A stretch of DNA of 64,000 nucleotides from Actinostola sp. cb2023 (lineage: Eukaryota > Cnidaria > Anthozoa > Actiniaria > Actinostolidae). This document shows, piece by piece, positions 58,901 through 64,000 of this stretch. The notes below the pieces were generated by a model that did not search any database, was not told where the DNA came from, and was given only the letters and a program-made list of their open reading frames with translations. The position numbers and the translations under genes were made by a program. Each line of letters begins with the position of its first letter. Positions within the stretch are counted from its first letter, which is position 1. The stretch is taken from assembly GCA_033675265.1 (NCBI GenBank), contig JAUJYZ010001432.1, forward strand, positions 310,001 through 374,000. The letters are read 5' to 3'.

Positions 58901-61900
58901 TGAAGCCCTTATCATCAATTCTTTATAAATGCAATAAACAAAACAAAAACTATTAAGCATGGATGGCTATGAAGCCCTTATCATCAATGGATGTAAATAC
59001 AATAAACAAATCAAGCTATGAAGCATGGACGGCTATGATGCCCTTATCATCAATGCATGTAAATGCAATAAACAAATGAAACTATGAAGGATGGACGGAT
59101 ATGACGCACTTATCGTCAATGCATATAAATGCAGCAACGAAACCAAACTATGAAGCATAGACGCTGTGAAGCCCTTATCACCAATTCTTTATAAATGCAA
59201 TAAAGAAAACAAAAACTATTAAGCATGGATGGCTATGAAGCCTTATCATCAATGCATGTAAATGCAATAAACAAATCAAACTATGAAACATGGACGACTA
59301 TGAAGCCCTTATCATCAATGCATATAAATGCAGCAAACAATCCAAACTATGAAGCATAGATGGCTGTGAAGCCCTTATCATCAATTCTTTATAAATGCAA
59401 TAAACAAAACAAAAACTATTAAGCATGGATGGCTATGAAGCCCTTATCATGAATGCATGTAAATGCAATAAACAAATCAAACTATGAAGCATGGACGACT
59501 GAAGCCCTTATCGTCAATGCATGTAAATGCAATAAACAAATCAAACTATGAAGCATGGACGAATATGAAGCCCTTATCATCAATGCATGTAAATTCAGTA
59601 AACAAATCAAACTATGAAGCATGGATGGCTGTGAAGCCCTTATCATCAATTCTTTATAAATGCAATAAACAAAACAAAAACTATTAAGCATGGATGGCTA
59701 TGAAGCCCTTATCATCAATGCATGTAAATACAATAAACAAATCAAGCTATGAAGCATGGACGGCTATGAAGCCCTTATCATCAATGCATGTAAATGCAAT
59801 AAACAAATGAAACTATGAAGGATGGACGGATATGAAGCCCTTATCGTCAATGCATGTAAATTCAGTAAACAAATCAAACTATGAAGCATGGATGGCTGTG
59901 AAGCCCTTATCATCAATTCTTTATAAATGCAATAAACAAAACAAAAACTATTAAGCATGGATGGCTATGAAGCCCTTATCATCAATGGATGTAAATACAA
60001 TAAACAAATCAAGCTATGAAGCATGGACGGCTATGATGCCCTTATCATCAATGCATGTAAATGCAATAAACAAATGAAACTATGAAGGATGGACGGATAT
60101 GACGCACTTATCGTCAATGCATATAAATGCAGCAACGAAACCAAACTATGAAGCATAGACGCTGTGAAGCCCTTATCACCAATTCTTTATAAATGCAATA
60201 AAGAAAACAAAAAACTATTAAGCATGGATGGCTATGAAGCCTTATCATCAATGCATGTAAATGCAATAAACAAATCAAACTATGAAACATGGACGACTAT
60301 GAAGCCCTTATCATCAATGCATATAAATGCAGCAAACAATCCAAACTATGAAGCATAGATGTCTGTGAAGCCCTTATCATCAATTCTTTATAAATGCAAT
60401 AAACAAAACAAAAACTATTAAGCATGGATGGCTATGAAGCCCTTATCATGAATGCATGTAAATGCAATAAACAAATCAAACTATGAAGCATGGACGACTG
60501 AAGCCCTTATCGTCAATGCATGTAAATGCAATAAACAAATCAAACTATGAAGCATGGACGAATATGAAGCCCTTATCATCAATGCATGTAAATTCAGTAA
60601 ACAAATCAAACTATGAAGCATGGATGGCTGTGAAGCCCTTATCATCAATTCTTTATAAATGCAATAAACAAAACAAAAACTATTAAGCATGGATGGCTAT
60701 GAAGCCCTTATCATCAATGGATGTAAATACAATAAACAAATCAAGCTATGAAGCATGGACGGCTATGATGCCCTTATCATCAATGCATGTAAATGCAATA
60801 AACAAATGAAACTATGAAGGATGGACGGATATGACGCACTTATCGTCAATGCATATAAATGCAGCAACGAAACCAAACTATGAAGCATAGACGCTGTGAA
60901 GCCCTTATCACCAATTCTTTATAAATGCAATAAAGAAAACAAAAACTATTAAGCATGGATGGCTATGAAGCCTTATCATCAATGCATGTAAATGCAATAA
61001 ACAAATCAAACTATGAAACATGGACGACTATGAAGCCCTTATCATCAATGCATATAAATGCAGCAAACAATCCAAACTATGAAGCATAGATGTCTGTGAA
61101 GCCCTTATCATCAATTCTTTATAAATGCAATAAACAAAACAAAAACTATTAAGCATGGATGGCTATGAAGCCCTTATCATGAATGCATGTAAATGCAATA
61201 AACAAATCAAACTATGAAGCATGGACGACTGAAGCCCTTATCGTCAATGCATGTAAATGCATAATAAACAAATCAAACTATGAAGCATGGACGAATATGA
61301 AGCCCTTATCATCAATGCATGTAAATTCAGTAAACAAATCAAACTATGAAGCATGGATGGCTGTGAAGCCCTTATCATCAATTCTTTATAAATGCAATAA
61401 ACAAAACAAAAACTATTAAGCATGGATGGCTATGAAGCCCTTATCATCAATGGATGTAAATACAATAAACAAATCAAGCTATGAAGCATGGACGGCTATG
61501 ATGCCCTTATCATCAATGCATGTAAATGCAATAAACAAATGAAACTATGAAGGATGGACGGATATGACGCACTTATCGTCAATGCATATAAATGCAGCAA
61601 CGAAACCAAACTATGAAGCATAGACGCTGTGATGCCCTTATCACCAATTCTTTATAAATGCAATAAAGAAAACAAAAACTATTAAGCATGGATGGCTATG
61701 AAGCCTTATCATCAATGCATGTAAATGCAATAAACAAATCAAACTATGAAACATGGACGGCTATGAAGCCCTTATCATCAATTCTTTATAAATTGAATAA
61801 AGAAAACAAAAACTATTAAGCATGGATGGCTATGAAGCCCTTATCATCAATGCATGTAAATTCAATAAACAAATCAAACTATGAAGCATGGACGGCTATG

Positions 61901-62040
61901 ACGCCCTTATCGTCAATGCATATAAATGCAGCAAAGAAACCAAACTATGAAGCATGGACGGCTATGAAGCCCTTATCATCAATGCATATAAATGCAATGA
62001 ACAAAATAAAAGCTATTATGACTTCCCTGGTTTTGAATCA
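46970..62040. repeat. 15 kb satellite: ~66 bp monomers in 731 bp higher-order units
   Basis: The monomer is about CTATGAAGCATGGACGGCTA, TGAAGCCCTTATCATCAATG, CATGTAAATGCAATAAACAA, ATCAAA (66 bp). A diverged monomer type has TTCTTTATAAATGCAATAA and AAAACAAAAACTATTAAGC (~69 bp). The array holds roughly 225 monomers. A marker monomer (GACGACTGAAGCCC, missing TAT) occurs 17 times; 8 of the 16 gaps are exactly 731 bp (11 monomers). Others are near 1,000 (four), 1,200 (two), 931 and 331. Monomers are degenerate at both edges. Mirrored 67- and 69-residue frames recur with the unit but are by-products. Confidence 0.95.
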
Positions 62041-63314
62041 CTAGTCAAAAGATATGGTGAATGGAGGGGTTTTGGATCGCGAACCAATCAAAGCACCCTA
62101 GTCGTGAAGCCCTTCAGCAACGTTCCTTCCGAATGCTATAGCCGAATCCTGAGAATGAAGCATGAAAACGGGCTGTGCAAGCCCTGATCATTACATTTAA
62201 ATGCTATACAATCACGTTTCGCGACAGTAAGTACGAAAACTGAAGAGGTGATAACAATCTGCATGTTCTAGTTAAAACCAACAAGAACTGAAAACGTCGA
62301 TCGATATCCTATGTGCCCAGTATACCATTATATGGAATAAAGTTAACACATAAAGTTGTCAGTATCATGAGATGCAAACCGATCAATAGCTAATGGACTG
62401 AGAAAATCCGCAATTTCATTGAGACTTCTAGGAAACCAGTCAACTTCGAGTGTAACATTATAGAGATGCTATATATTTACGGGAAATAATGGCGACATTA
62501 CAATTACCTTATTACACTTTATTTTCGCGACACTTTAATTTCGCGAATTTCGCGATTTAAAAAAAATCCCCCATTATGAATTCGGCGTATTATCATACTA
62601 CTTATTGAGGTACAACATACGAGCCAGTCACGAGTGAGGTTAATGAGTTGGTGTTTGCTGTGTGTTTTTTTTTATATTGTGAACAAGAAAAGCACATAAA
62701 AGTTCTTGCAATATATGAACGAGTGGCAACGTTATTGTACATTGAGATTAAACAACAAGCATGATTTCATTAATTATAAAAATAAATAAATAATTAAAAA
62801 ATATAAAACTAACATTAACAAATGAAATCCAAAAATGACATTTAAAAATAAAAATAAACAAAATAACAAATTATTAAATTATTACTCAATTGAATAAAAA
62901 ATGTAAAGGAAGAACGTGTCAGTGAACACCTGAGTCTAATTCCTGCTTCATGTTCTTAACTTCTTTAAGGAGATATGGTAATAAAGAGGCAGTAGCATGT
63001 TTACCTTCAATACATCTGTTACCTGTGATGATCTCATTACCTATTTTTGTTAGTGTTCATTGTATCTTGAGAATTGATACTGATCGTGTGTTCAAATTTT
63101 GAGAAATATTATAGTCATAAAAACGTCAATCAATCATTTAAATGCACTTAATTTATTCAAATGTGCAGTAAATAAGAAGCAAGTAAAATATATAAATACA
63201 TTAAAAAAAAAAATAATTCAGGTGAAGTTCACCGGTGAAACCAAGATAATGCTCTACAATGAAGGAGTGAATTAAACCCATGTGTATACTACTCAGTTTT
63301 TGAGTTAATAGAAT
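62041..63314. other. AT-rich intergenic DNA right of the satellite
   Basis: 62,100-62,210 still shows satellite-like words (GAAGCCC, GAATGAAGCATGAA, TTTAAATGC), probably a decayed edge. About 62,500-62,590 has repeated TTTCGCGA motifs. The rest is A/T-rich and low-complexity. No gene seen. Confidence 0.5.
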
Positions 63315-63885
63315 TTAAAGTGCTACTACGATGAAATTTTGCGAAGTTGATGTTTTTGCATTTTTAGTATCCTGGTAGTATGTTTATTAATATGTCCAAA
63401 CCGTTTTTCGTTATGATAAAAATAACTTCCACAAAATGAGCTTCTTTTGTGCAAATTTCGAGCCCGCCATTATTCAAACTGGTTCCTGGCCGTTGACTAA
63501 TTACAATAGAAGTGACGTCAGTTTCTCAAAATCGTTCGTCGCATGGCTAATTTACATGCATCAACACTGCGATTTTTTGGCGATTCAAGAGACTGTTTCT
63601 TTCTTGTTCAAATGTTTTAATCATAATTAAGCTAAGAAATACAGTGCAGCGAGCCATGCAGCGACGCGTTAGATTGAGAAACTGACGTCACAGTCTATTG
63701 TTCGCAGGAACAATTTAGTAATGGCGGACGTATTTTTGCCTGTTTTGAGAGTCCAATATTTCACTCCTTTATTCTTATTTCGACTTAAAAACAACTAAAA
63801 CTGTTATCTTGGAGCTTAAAAGACTATTTTACGAATAAATCATTTCTTTAGCAACGGTACGAGTTTCGTCATAGTAGCACTTTAA
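63315..63885. mobile_element. TTAA-flanked inverted-repeat element with paired CRE-type sites
   Basis: Ends TTAAAGTGCTACTACGATGA and CGTCATAGTAGCACTTTAA. Two perfect TGACGTCA sites (63,513-63,520 and 63,683-63,690) lie within an internal inverted repeat that includes GTGACGTCAGTTTCTCAA. The 64-residue frame 63,436-63,630 is inside the element and not convincing. 571 bp. Confidence 0.8.
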
Positions 63886-64000
63886 TACCAATCTGTTTCG
63901 TAGACTGACGTGTAGTCAGTCCACTCTTCAGTTAATCTCTATACACTGAAGCATTGGTAAGAGCTACAACAACAGTATGACCGTGTCAGTAAACTGTTGA

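Noticed and set aside
47731..61419. Recurrent 67- and 69-residue frames on both strands of the satellite
   Set aside because: 66 bp is 22 codons, so frames stay open for several monomers by arithmetic. They break at every odd-length monomer, and both strands show the same effect. No codon-level constraint visible.

Overview
The window looks like repeat-dense intergenic DNA from a eukaryote, most likely an invertebrate animal. It is AT-rich, has intron-type splice signals, many small inverted-repeat elements, a tyrosine-recombinase retrotransposon and a large satellite. The inverted ends of the element at 20,578-21,437 translate to peptides containing NLVPRA, which I associate from memory with repeats in stony coral and sea anemone gene models. 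Cnidaria (Anthozoa) is therefore my best but weak guess. I see no complete, recognisable conserved host gene. The strongest coding content belongs to the retrotransposon. A duplicated 226-residue orphan ORF is the only decent host-gene candidate.

Layout. (1) 1-3,200: repeat-derived DNA, ending in three tandem copies of a ~290 bp unit. (2) 3,200-20,300: decayed copies of a several-kb composite repeat (about 3,200-10,400 and 10,900-19,900, with a third begun near 20,000 and resuming at 25,300). Several inserts are present in one copy and absent from the other, so the copies serve as empty-site controls. Each of the first two copies carries a ~2 kb near-palindrome with ~1 kb arms. (3) 20,990-32,546: a recent tandem duplication of a 5.78 kb unit. 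Its breakpoints lie inside a Mutator-like element on one side and inside the retrotransposon on the other. (4) 32,047-39,684: a nearly full-length Ngaro-type element with split direct repeats A1-coding-B1-A2-B2, a TATA box in A1, a proline-rich leader exon, a minisatellite-filled intron, gag-like, RT-RNase H and tyrosine recombinase frames. (5) 39,685-46,960: repeat-derived DNA with several small transposons and a five-copy ~130 bp tandem repeat. (6) about 46,970-62,040: a 15 kb satellite of ~66 bp monomers in 731 bp higher-order units and larger blocks. (7) 62,040-64,000: AT-rich DNA with one more TTAA-flanked element.

How the Ngaro parts may work together: exon 1 has the only well-placed ATG and ends in a phase-0 GTGAGT donor. 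Three good acceptors (before gag, RT and recombinase) all open phase-0 frames that lack a usable ATG. This suggests one leader exon spliced alternatively to three bodies. The copy looks damaged: a TGA sits at the fourth zinc-knuckle cysteine and a -1 shift lies within RNase H. All identity statements come from reading by eye; no alignment or database search was run.
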